Below are positions 21,098 through 30,434 of a stretch of 64,000 bases of DNA, one piece after another. The translations under genes were made by a program, and so were the position numbers. The stretch lies in the NCBI GenBank assembly GCA_902651635.1, contig CACRSC010000012.1:387911-451910 (forward strand), read 5' to 3'. This DNA is from Mastigamoeba balamuthi. Taxonomy: Eukaryota; Evosea; Mastigamoebida; Mastigamoebidae. Below the pieces are notes generated by a model that was not told the DNA's origin, ran no database searches, and saw only the letters and a list, made by a program, of their open reading frames with translations. Numbering within the stretch: position 1 is the first letter of the stretch; each line of letters starts with the position of its first letter.

Positions 21098-21139
21098 GAG
21101 CAGCCGGAAAAATCCGAGCCACTGGAAAAATCCGAGCCA
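21098..21139 (+). repeat. left terminal inverted repeat of pogo-like element
   Basis: 42 bp starting GAGCAGCC. It contains two direct copies of the 16-mer GGAAAAATCCGAGCCA (21106-21121 and 21124-21139), probably the transposase binding sites. Confidence 0.92.
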
Positions 21140-21150
21140 CAATCACAATC

Positions 21151-22744
21151 ATGAAAGAAACCAAAAAGCAGGCCGCACGTACAGAGCTCGCAACAGCTGA
21201 GGCTCGGGCTCTCACGAGCCCAGAGGAGAAGGTCCAGTGGCTCAAGGACCGGGGCTATAGTGAGAGATGTGCATGTGAGATCGTGGGAGTGTCCCGTTGT
21301 GTGTTTCAAAGGACCAGCAAAGCCATTGCTGCTGGACACAAACCACACCAGGTGGGGAGGCCACGCTACCTGAGGGAGGACAAAGAGAGGCAGCTGATGG
21401 AGTGGCTCAAGGATTTCTTTCTCAAGGAGGGAGAGGACCCAGAGATTCGGGATGTGGTTGCTGAGGTAGGTTTCATATTCTATTTGCAAAAATAACTCAC
21501 CCTACTGTGGGGCTCTTTTTACCTAGGCAACCCTGATTCTGAGAGAGAGATTGAAGAAGGACATGACTCAGGAGTTACCACTTCTTACCTCAGACTGGGC
21601 TGTTAAGATGCTGCAGCAGTGTGCAGAAATCAAACTACTGCTGCCCCGTCTCATTGAAGATGTATGCACCTCTGCCAAAATAATATTTTTGAATTCCTGG
21701 AATGACTGGGAGACTCCACTAAAATGCTCATTGTTATAGGAGAGGAGGGTGTCCCATACCACTATTGCAGAGTGGTTTGCAAAATTTGCAGAGCTGATCA
21801 TCAAGCTCGGCCTGGAGGCATGGCAACTCTTCAATCTCGATGAATCGTTTGTCTCACCTGGGGCCAAGAAGCACAAGGTGGTTGTCTTCACTGGGGAACG
21901 TGTCAGGCGCCATGGGGTCAGCCATGTTCCCAACTGGAGTGAACATGTCACTCTGGTGTTGTGTGTGGGAGCAGATGGCACACACCTCCCAGCCGGACTC
22001 ATCTGGCCATTGGTCAATCTGCCCTCTGCAGCGGTGGACTTTACTGATATGTTCACCTTCTCGGGCTCAAAGAAGGGGTGGATCAACAAAAAGATCTTTG
22101 CTGAGTGGGTGCGGAAAATATTCATCCCCGAGATTCATCACAGGCGCGAAATCCATGGGAAGCCAAATGCTCCTGTGCTTCTCCTGTTGGACAACCACTC
22201 ATCACGTGCCAACTCGGACCTGCTGGAGGAGCTGGAGCATGACAACATTCATGTTATGACGTTTCCTGCTCACTGCACACATATTCTCCAGCCACTTGAT
22301 GTGGTCCTGTTTGCCGTGTTCAAGCACTGGCTCACCCAGGAGCTCGACCTCACAGGCTGCACCACAGCAGACCAGAAGCGCACTGCGGTCCTCAGGGCCT
22401 GCCACAAGGCCCTCTACCACTCACTCTACCCTACAACTGTCACTGAGGGGTTTGCTCGTGCTGGCCTGTGGCCTCTGCACCCAGAAGTCGTGCTGGACGG
22501 CAGTGACTACGTCTCTCAGGGAGACGTTCCAGCCCATCCTCGCCGTGCACACACTGGCGTGCCCATCGATGGGCGTGTCCTGACCTGTGCCGAGGTCATC
22601 GCTATGCTGCGCCACCAGGAGGCCCCTGCCCGACCCCCGCAACCCCCCACAACCTGTTGCCAGCCCTGCTGCCCCCCCCTCCGTCCCTGTTCCCCCAACA
22701 TACTCGCCATGATGGCTGGCGCGGGTCTGCATCTTCCAACATAA
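21151..22744 (+). CDS. pogo-like transposase (DDE_1 superfamily)
   Basis: Exons 21151-21465, 21527-21661 and 21740-22744, all phase 0, give 484 residues. The N-terminal part has a helix-turn-helix (YSERCACEIVGVSRCVFQRT) for terminal-repeat binding. The catalytic core shows NLDESFVS, LLLDNHSSRANSDLLEELE and FPAHCTHILQPLDVVLFAVF, giving the three acidic residues and the H-x-x-QPLD signature of pogo/Tigger/jerky-type transposases. The Pro/Cys-rich C-terminal tail is of unknown use. Introns have ordinary donors (GTAGGT and GTATGC) that differ from the C-at-+4 style of nearby host genes, consistent with a separate origin. The gene has no stop or frame break, so it could be active. Confidence 0.88.
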
Positions 22745-22767
22745 TGCTCTTTTTGTTTCTTCTCGAC

Positions 22768-22809
22768 TGGCTCAGATTTTTCCAGTGGCTCGGATTTTTC
22801 CGGCTGCTC
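22768..22809 (-). repeat. right terminal inverted repeat of pogo-like element
   Basis: Reverse complement of the left end over 42 bp with a single mismatch, including the doubled 16-mer. Confidence 0.92.
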
Positions 22810-22963
22810 TACTTGGCAGGTAAGTTATAATGAATTGTTACACACACAAGGTTGGGAATTCTTCTGAATCTATTGTCCTTTTCCCATGGCAGATATCTTC
22901 CTGGTATCTTGCCGCTCTCACCACTCAACACTACCCCCTCGTTTCAACAAGTCCGTCCCGGAC

Positions 22964-24400
22964 TTAAAGTTGGGGCTGACGCTCCTCCCGTGGGCCCCCG
23001 CGACTCCTCTTGTTGTGCTGGCTGCAGCGCTCACGTGCCCTGACTGCCTCGCCCTTGAATGGGCAGTCCCGTGCGTAGTGCCCGTAGCCAGCACAGCAGA
23101 AACACTGCTGCTGTGGTCCGCCTGTGGACCGACGGCCGCTCCTCTCCCATGTTGGCGGCCGCTGGCGTGAGGCCCCTTTCCTGTCCACTGCGGCCGCACA
23201 GGCTCCAGTGGTGCCCTGTGCCACCTGGGCCCTCTCCATCCGGGCCTCCTCGGCTGCCGCGTCCGCCACCAGCACCACTGCCTCCTCTACGGTGCGTGGC
23301 CGGGCAGCGATAAACGCGCCGTGGGCCTTATCGCTGGTCACGGCCCTCTTGAAACGCTCGAGCCTTGTGGCCTCTGTGGTCGCCGGGTCGATCCTGTCAT
23401 AGAGCTGATTGAGCGTAGCCGCCAGGTCCGCTGCGCTCTGCCCAGGCTGCTGCACTAGCCCATCGAGCTCGTCTCGCAGCCTGACCATGAGCTCCTCACC
23501 AGCCCACGTCCGGACCATGCGCGCCGTGAATGCCGCGACCGACAGATTCAGCCAGCTGCTGGCGACGACCGCTGCCCTCCCCACCAGCTTGGACAGCAGC
23601 AGGTGGTGGGCATTGGGCTCGTCGAGGTTGGCCGACTCCACGAAGTGCGAGATCTCCCGGAGGAACACCAGGACGTTCGCGTTCACACTGGCATCGAACA
23701 GCGGGACTGAGGGTGCCAGCGTCGTCCGCACCCGGGCCCCGACTCCTGGTGGTCTCCTCTCTGTGATGTTCGTTGCCTCTGCCTCTGCCCGGCTGCAGAC
23801 GACGTGGAAGTTCGGTTCGCGGCCAGCAACTCTATCGCCGGCGATAACTCCTCCCGCTGCCATTTCCCGGTCTCCAGCGTTTGTGGGGTCCAACGTCGCT
23901 CTGGGGACCGCTCCGACTCACTGTACTGCCACCGGCACTGCCTCCTCGAGTACGCGCTCAGCTGTTCAGGGGGCTGCTGCAGCAGGCGCCTCCCTGCCGC
24001 TGGTTTTATCGCGGGCGATAAAACTGCCTTCTGATGCCACGTTCCCCTGGGCCACCCCCCGCTTCATCTCCTCTAGCGCACGCTCAGGAGTCCTGGGAGC
24101 TGCCGCGGCGAGTACCTCTTCGTCGCTGACCCGCTCCCCCAGCGTTCCAGCTGCTGTCGCGTCCCTCACCCGGCCGGCTGCCCGCTCCCTCCCACTGCTG
24201 GGAGGTCCCTCCCGCAGAGCCGAGAAGATCCTATCGAACATCTCCCTGTCCGAGGCTCGCATGAAGTCGAAGGCACGCCTCATCTCCTCCAGCTTGAGGC
24301 GTTCACTCATCGCGAGAGGGTGCGTTGCCGCCGGTGCCTCCGAGCTCGGCCAGCGCGGCGCCCCAGATTTGACTGCGGGCATCGGCGCCTGAGGTGTGGG
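22964..24400 (-). mobile_element. fossil Gag-like remnant of an LTR-type retroelement
   Basis: A Gag-type structural protein region on the minus strand: a helical capsid-like segment (a Retrotrans_gag-like pattern) followed by a CCHC zinc knuckle near the 3' side, with further Gag-like coding towards 24400. No protease, reverse transcriptase or integrase is seen, and no paired terminal repeats were found. It looks broken, with at least one break, and is bounded by the single N at 24521 on one side and the pogo element on the other. Age cannot be estimated from one copy. Confidence 0.65.
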
Positions 24401-24520
24401 CTCGCTCCTCAGCACCCCAAACCCCCCCAGTGCCGCGTCCTCGGTTGCCTGCAATGCGGGGCGCTGGGCGGCCGGGCACACAGCTGCTGCTGCCTCCTCC
24501 CCCGCCGTCCCCGTCACGTC

Positions 24521-24521
24521 N
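24521..24521. other. single unknown base (N) at a sequence seam
   Basis: One N exactly where a duplicate gene fragment stops and the Gag-like sequence begins. It may mark a contig join rather than a true ambiguous base. Confidence 0.95.
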
Positions 24522-24735
24522 CGTCCATGTCGATGAGGAGCAGGAAGTGGCCGTGGCCCAGCGACCACGCGAGCGCGTTGCCTTTGTCCGCCTGGTCTGC
24601 CAGCCACCCGGCGCGGTACAGTCGCGCGTGCTCCTCGCTGCTCTTGCAGCGGCTGCGCTTGCGCGGGTCCTTGTGGGGGCTCAGTACCAGACCGACCATG
24701 GGGCGCTGCCCCGTGCGGAACATCAGGCGGACCAT
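24522..24735 (-). pseudogene. 5' fragment duplicating the gene at 25279-26502
   Basis: ATG at 24735 followed by 71 codons matching the first 72 of the neighbouring gene, with about half the residues identical. The shared blocks are ILSPH/LVLSPH plus DPR, then GWLADQ, WSLG and FLLLID. The copy ends at the N at 24521, beyond which the sequence is unrelated. It is either a truncated duplicate cut by the retroelement or the visible part of a complete gene lost to a misassembly. Confidence 0.7.
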
Positions 24736-25278
24736 CGGGACTGGAGGTGTTGGTGTTTAAGCAGATAAATACAAAATGAGAACAACAAAACACAAAAACA
24801 ACCGATTGACGTGGAGGGCTCTTTTCGCTTGTACGTGGCATATCCAACGGGTTCCGCTTATGTACGACCACGGCCCATGACGCTCTTCGGCGGGCAATCG
24901 TTGAATCTGAGAGAATACCGCGAACAACCGTGGGGGTGGCAATACAACTGCGAGGCGATTTCCTCACCGTACCCAATTTCTTGTATTTCAGAGAGAGAAG
25001 TGTATTTGCTGTTCTCTGACGAAGACAACGGAGGGGGGCGCTGGGAGGGGGTGCAGATTCCCTCCCTGAGTGGGAGGGAGCGAGGCCATGCGCGAGCAGC
25101 ACTGTTGCAGGCAACTCGTGGCGAAAGGGTTCGACGCGGGGCTTTTCCCCCGCACGAACTGATCTTTCACTCACTCGCCTCCTGAAACCCGCCGCCACGA
25201 GGCTTGCGACCCGGCAATCTCCCCACTCGTTCGATCGGACGGTCGTTCCGCTGGGGTTCCTCCTCTCTGAGAAGAGCC
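24736..25278. other. intergenic, no gene seen
   Basis: 543 bp between the fragment's ATG and the 3' end of the 326-residue gene. It is clearly less GC-rich than the exons around it. No convincing coding segment or repeat. Confidence 0.45.
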
Positions 25279-26502
25279 CTAGAGGCAGGAAGCAGCAGAG
25301 CCGTCGATAGGCTCCTCGCTTGGCATCGCCAGCTGCAGCTCGTTGCCGCAGTCGATGAAGGTCTGCTGGCTGCTCAGCGCCTGGGCCTGAGCCTGCGCCC
25401 ACTCGAGCATCGTCCTGTCGATGGCCTCCAGCAGCGCCTGGCCCACGTCGTCGCCCGACGGCGACAGAGGCCCGGCGCTGCCCGCAATCGTCTGCTGCTC
25501 TGGCCACGCCGACCCGACCGCAGGCGCCGAGTACGCACCCAGCAGTCCAGCCCGCGTGCCCATCTCCGTGCACAGGGGGAGCGCTGGCTGGTCGCAGCCA
25601 GAGGACAGCTGCGGCTCGGCGGGGCCGGGGGCCTGGACCGGCTCCGTGGGCTGGGCAGCTTGTGCAGGCAGCGGGGACTCCGAAGGCGACGCGGCGACCG
25701 GGGAGTCGCTGGGGGCGGGAGAGGGCGCGGGCGAGTCGTCCGAGTCGCACGACTCGATCATGGCCTCGCCCTGGATGACGAGGTCCATGTGGGCGGTGGC
25801 AGGCTCGCCACAGAACAGCTCGTCGCAGGCCTCGTGGCACACGCGGTACTCCTCCCCCCTCTTCTGCTTGGCCACGCTGTCGGCCTTGTTGCACTTGACG
25901 ATCGTGAAGCCCACTGCCACAACGCATTGAAGCCCGGTGAGTGTCGTGAACTATCAGGAAAGGGAAGCGCGAGGAGATGCAGGCCAAAGGCAGCGAGAGC
26001 GGCAGCCTTTGGGGGGTTTTTCGTGACGATTTTTGAAACCAGCGGACCGGCTGTCTGTTTCCTAGTCCGAATTTAACTTCCCCCCCCCCCCAATTCAATC
26101 TCAATGTCGGTGGGAAAATCCACAAAGAAAAAACAAGAAACAAAGGGCGCGCGTACTCGAACAGAGGGCGCGCGGGATGGGGCTGTCTTCGGGAACGTCC
26201 TTCGCGTCGAAGCGCTTGCGGATGGTCTTGAGGATGGCGCTGGGCGTGCTTCCGTGGTGCTCGGCGCTGAGGTTTTTCTGCACAGCCTCCACGTCTATCA
26301 GCAGCAGAAACTTCCCCTTGCCCAGCGACCACCCGAACGCGTTGCGCTTGCGCTGCTGGTCCGCCAGCCACCCGCGCCCGTACAGCTTCGCCTTGGACTC
26401 GGACCTCTGGCACCGTCTCTTGAGGCGCGGGTCGCTATGCGGGCTCAATATGAGCGCGTGCATAGGGCCCTTGCGCCCCACGCGGTACATCAGGCGAGCC
26501 AT
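25279..26502 (-). CDS. unknown 326-residue protein, two exons
   Basis: Exon 1 26157-26502 and exon 2 25279-25913 join in phase 1 (donor GTACGC, acceptor GGCAG) and recreate a continuous protein. Residues 1-110 are a compact basic domain (RLMYRVGRKGPMHALILSPH, then YGRGWLADQ and FGWSLGKGKFLLLID). Residues 115-170 hold several Cys/His (VKCNKADSV, YRVCHEACDELFCGEPATAH) that could bind metal. The rest is Pro/Ser/Gln-rich with no fold apparent. A partial duplicate of exon 1 lies 1.8 kb downstream at 24522-24735, showing the first domain is conserved and so translated. The family is not recognised; a DNA- or RNA-binding role is possible but is a guess. Confidence 0.65.
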
Positions 26503-27285
26503 CGAGGGGATGATGATAGGGGGGGGCGCTGCAGGCGAAAGGGTACACGGTGCAACACACGCAGTTGGAATAAACTGTCCAGAACAGAAGGAGTCACGAC
26601 GGGAAATCGTGACACAATCAGCGAACAATTGAGTGACGTGTGGAGTTCGGAAAAGGGGGAGCGTCTCCCTGGAGCCCCGCGGTGCCAGGACGACCCGCGA
26701 CACCTGTGCGCCGGGCCTCGCATGAGAACCCTTTCCTCCGACATGGGATCGGCAGATTTGTATTTATAATCGCAAGGGGAAAAGGGCGATTAACGGTGAT
26801 TTTTCTCCGTTTTCGGGTACCGCGTTTTTCACGTCGCCGGAAACGGAAGGAGAACACCGCATCAAGACGACTGCATAACGGTAGAAAACCGTGCCTTCCG
26901 AGTCGGTGCGCGCGCGTCGTGTGGATTGTTGGAGAACACGCAGCGCAACCCGGTGGTCCACCGTCTCGCGTCGGTGATCGCGGTGTTCCCGCTCCGTGCT
27001 GCTCTTGTGATGGGATGTGCACTCAGGCGACACGGACGGTTTTCCACTTTGCCACGGGCTTGCACGGAGAAAAAGAGACAACTGCGTGGACACCCGGGGG
27101 GCACGCAGGGAGGGGGCGGCACGAGTGCTGGTCTGAAGCTGCGAAGTCTCTCTAACAAAGTGTATTTCACCGTAGATGTTCGGAATAATAAAGGGATTAT
27201 GAGAGCGTTAAGCTTTTGCCGGTCAACAACAACGTGGTGCGTGGGCGGGGGCACGGTCCCTCTTGAAGGCCTGCCTCCTGCCTGC
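26503..27285. other. intergenic, no gene seen
   Basis: 783 bp between two minus-strand genes. Several open stretches exist on both strands but none has a convincing start, splice partner or protein-like composition. It holds the promoter of the 326-residue gene and the terminator of the Gln-rich gene. Confidence 0.45.
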
Positions 27286-29316
27286 TCACATGGACTGCTG
27301 TTGCTGTCTCGGCGTGGCCTCATCCGACGGGAACGAGTGAAACACCTGCGGCGACGGCAGCGCCTGCACGTTCATGGGCGACTGCATGTGCATCAGTATC
27401 GGCTGCAGCGGCGACAGCATCTGCCCCGTCGGCGGCAGCTGCGACTGCGCGAACCCCTGACCCGGCGGCGACATAATGCCCTGCTGGCCTCTGGGCGACG
27501 GCGTGGCCTGCCTCGACTGCGGCTGCGCAAAGACGCCCTGGTACGTCTGCGTCTGGTCCCTCCGCAGCGGCAGCGTCGTCAGGCCCGTGGGCGGCATCGA
27601 CGCCGTGACGGCAGCGGCGATTGCGTTCTCCTGGCGCAGCTGCGAGCGGTGTTGCAGGATCTCCTCGAGCAGGATCCTCCCGAACGCCACGGGGCTGCAG
27701 TAGTAGTTGGGCTTGTTCACCTGCTGCGATTGCTCTGCGCTCCCACCGCGGCCCCGACCCACCCGGTCAGTTTTTGCGCGGTTTTTAGAAACCAATTGCA
27801 ACAGGCGGTTGGAGAGGCCGGCGCTCACCGTGCAGCTTGGCGTCGATTTGCTGGCGCATGATGAACCCGACAAACTGCTCGCCGCCGATGTCCAGGCGCA
27901 GCAGGAAGCCGACCTCGGGGTCGCCCCTGACCTGCCCGGCGCCCGAGAACTTGTCCCCCTTGATGGTGACCTCCCCGAGCACAGCGTCGCTGCCCGCCAG
28001 CGGCGACGGCTGCTGCTGCCCGGGCGTGTGCATGGGCATCGCCGCAGCGGCGGCCGCCTGGCCCTGCTGGCACGCCGCTGCCTGCGGCGCCGCCGAGGCC
28101 TTGGCAAACTGCCCCCCGGGGCCCTCGAGCAGCTGCGCGGCGTACGGCGCCGAGGCCGCGATGCACGGGGGCACGTCCACCTGATGCTGTCTCTGCTGCT
28201 GCTTCTGCTGCTGTTGCTGTTGCTGCTGCGACTGCGACTGGGGCGGGGGCTGCGGCGGGGACACAGACATCTGCATCGCCTGCTGCAGCTGCTGCTGGTG
28301 GTGCCGCTGCTGCTGCTGCTGCTGCGCGCTGTACATCGTCGCCTGCTGGAGGTTCTGCGGGCTCATCGACGAGAGCAGCGAGGCGGGGGCTGGCGGCGGC
28401 GGCGGCTGCATCGACATGAACGTCGAGTCGTCGTCCATCATCGCCACGTCGACGGGCAGCGTGCGCCTGCGCCTGCCGCGCTGCTTGGCCAGCGGGCTCG
28501 ACGACGACCCCGACCCGGCGCCAGAGACCTGCGGCGTGAAGCTCTTCTTGCACAGCTTGCACCAGTACCTCCGCTTGTCGTGCTTCCAGCTGCTCGGCAG
28601 CCCGCAGTAGATGCACGTCGGCTTGGCCTGCTGGTTCAACACACGCCGCGAAACGCAACAAAAGCAACAAAAGCCCCGTTTAGCCGGAAAAAGGGCGCGG
28701 CAGAGGGGCGGGCAGAGGGCTCGGGGTGGCGGACTCACCGCGACCGGGGAAGGCTTGGGAGCGGTCAGCAGAGTCTGTGGCTGGCCGTAGAACTAGACCG
28801 TGGTTGACGTTTTAGGTAAGAGTGTGGGGTGCAGGGAAAAAAGAGAGAAAACAAGGGCACCCCCAGCTGAACAAACCCCCGTACCGGCTGCTGAGCCTGC
28901 ACGGCCTGCACGGCCTGCGCGCCGTACTGCTGCTGCTGCCCCTGCTGCGCCTGCTGCCCCGCGGGCCCCTGCTGCTGCATCGCCACCAGCGACTGCTGCA
29001 GGGCCTGGATCTGCTGCTGTATCTGCCGCTGCTGCTGCAACGGCTGAGAACCCGCCTGCTGCTGTTGCTGCTGTTGCTGTTGCTGCGCGGCAGAGGCGCT
29101 CAGCAGCTGCGCCAGCATCTGCTGCTGCTGCTGGCCGTCGGGCGCCAGCTGCTGCTGCTGCTGCAGGGGCTGCGGCGGCGGCGATCCCGAGGTGCCGTTG
29201 CTGTTGCTGTTGCTCTCGGGCGAGGCGCTTACGTCCGAGTACATTTCCTCCTCGCTGTGCTGCTGCTGCTGCGGCTGCTTCTGCTGTGCGGGCTGGCTCT
29301 GCTGCTCGACGCTCAT
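27286..29316 (-). CDS. glutamine-rich protein with zinc ribbon
   Basis: Exons 28885-29316, 28739-28792, 27829-28630 and 27286-27734 give 578 residues with matching phases. Exon 1 is dominated by poly-Gln. A zinc-ribbon motif follows at about 166-190 (CIYCGLPSSW, then RRYWCKLCKKSF: two CxxC pairs), then a basic stretch KQRGRRRR, a Met/Gln-rich middle, and a conserved-looking globular part (EVGFLLRLDIGGEQFVGFIM, then NYYCSPVAFGRILLEEIL). Poly-Gln plus zinc ribbon plus a basic patch suggests a nuclear transcription or chromatin factor, by analogy with poly-Gln coactivators in other protists. The family is not recognised. CAG-rich tracts are prone to length change. Confidence 0.72.
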
Positions 29317-30434
29317 CTCGCGGACGCCTGTGCGGGTTGCGCGGACACGGCGCGCAGCCACCGCCCCCCTGTCAGGCCTCGCCCGCGCGGGCGGTCTGCG
29401 GGCGCACCCCGCGGGTGGCCGCATAGCGGAATGAAACCGTACGTTAGGGGCTGCCTGGTGGCCCACTCTGATGACGACGCGGGGGGAAGGGCGGCTTGTT
29501 TTTAATATGGAGCTGGCGGCCCGAATCACGGTGACTAATAAGGCAACCCGGGGCCCCGATTATTACGCGGTATCGCGCGGACGGACAGGCGAGGGTGCCG
29601 GCAATCGCCCCCAGGGGTCTCCTGTGGAGCAGATGATGCGAGTGAATTTTTGTCTGGGGGGTACGGGGGTGTGTGGTGTGTGGTTTGTGGGGGGAAGGGC
29701 TAAACCTTTTCTCGGGCTTGAGGGGGTGTGTGGTGTGGGGTTTCTCAGAAGGAAATCTGTCACTGATATGCACTGTCCCTTATCGCCTGACCCCGCGCTT
29801 TTTTTGCCGCGAGTCCAGTGATGCGGACGCAAAAGGCAACAACCTGAGCAGATCCTGCCAGACGCCGGAGCCTGCCCTTCTGTGCCCGGTGGGTGGTCGA
29901 GGGATCGCTCGGGGTGGGGGTGACGGGTGTGCCCAGTGGGTGGTCCCTCTCTGCGTGTCTTTTTTCCTCTTTAACGGTGTGCACCACTTTTGGACATATT
30001 CGCACCCCGTGTCCAGTCACCACTGGCTTCTGATGCGCTTCTTTTCGAGAGCAAGCGAGTGGTGGTACCGTGCCTTCCCGGCGTGTACCGCTGTCCGAAT
30101 GGCCGCGAGAAGGGCTGCATCCTCACAATCCAGCAAAACCGCCGGTGAAGTGAAAACCTGCAAAACCAGCACTTTCGTGGAGTTCCTTCATCTGTGACCG
30201 CCTAACAATAGGTGAAAAACACGGACGGATTGCATAAAAAATAATACACGCAGGATTGCACTTTTCTATGCACAGGCGCACAGCCAAGGAGTGGCAGAAT
30301 ACAGCCGCTCCCAAGCACTGGCGCAGCTGGTGAAACGCAATACTATTCTGGGAAAACCGAGGGAAGCCAACTGGGGAGCCAGGGTTCTAAAAACAGTTTC
30401 AATACAATGGCGGTGTGCGTCGCGCGCTGGAGCT
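29317..30434. other. 1.1-kb intergenic region
   Basis: No gene is supported. Positions 29657-29750 contain two imperfect GT/GGGG-rich units about 70 bp apart. The stretch is less GC-rich than exons. It holds the Gln-rich gene's promoter and the DOCK gene's 3' flank. Confidence 0.5.

Larger units (their letters stand above)
21098..22809 (+). mobile_element. pogo/Tigger-like DNA transposon, near intact
   Basis: A 1712-bp element flanked by TA on both sides (21096-21097 and 22810-22811), the target duplication of the Tc1/mariner-pogo superfamily. It has 42-bp terminal inverted repeats differing at one position. It carries one transposase gene with two introns and no visible disabling change. 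It sits between IFT38 and a fossil Gag-like element. Confidence 0.9.

Noticed and set aside
22820-22960. Terminal repeat of the fossil Gag-like element
   Set aside because: A purine-rich stretch beside a TG start is suggestive, but no partner repeat is present in the window, so no boundary was called.
25116-25150. GGTTCGA-like box hinting at a tRNA gene
   Set aside because: No A box, acceptor stem or cloverleaf can be drawn around it; no tRNA is supported anywhere in the window.
28180-29290. Long Leu-rich plus-strand frames opposite the Gln-rich gene
   Set aside because: Shadow frames of CAG repeats; the minus strand has matching splice sites and a zinc ribbon.
29600-29780. GT/G-rich repeated units as a possible satellite or CRISPR-like array
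   Set aside because: Only two imperfect units with no regular spacer; not an array.
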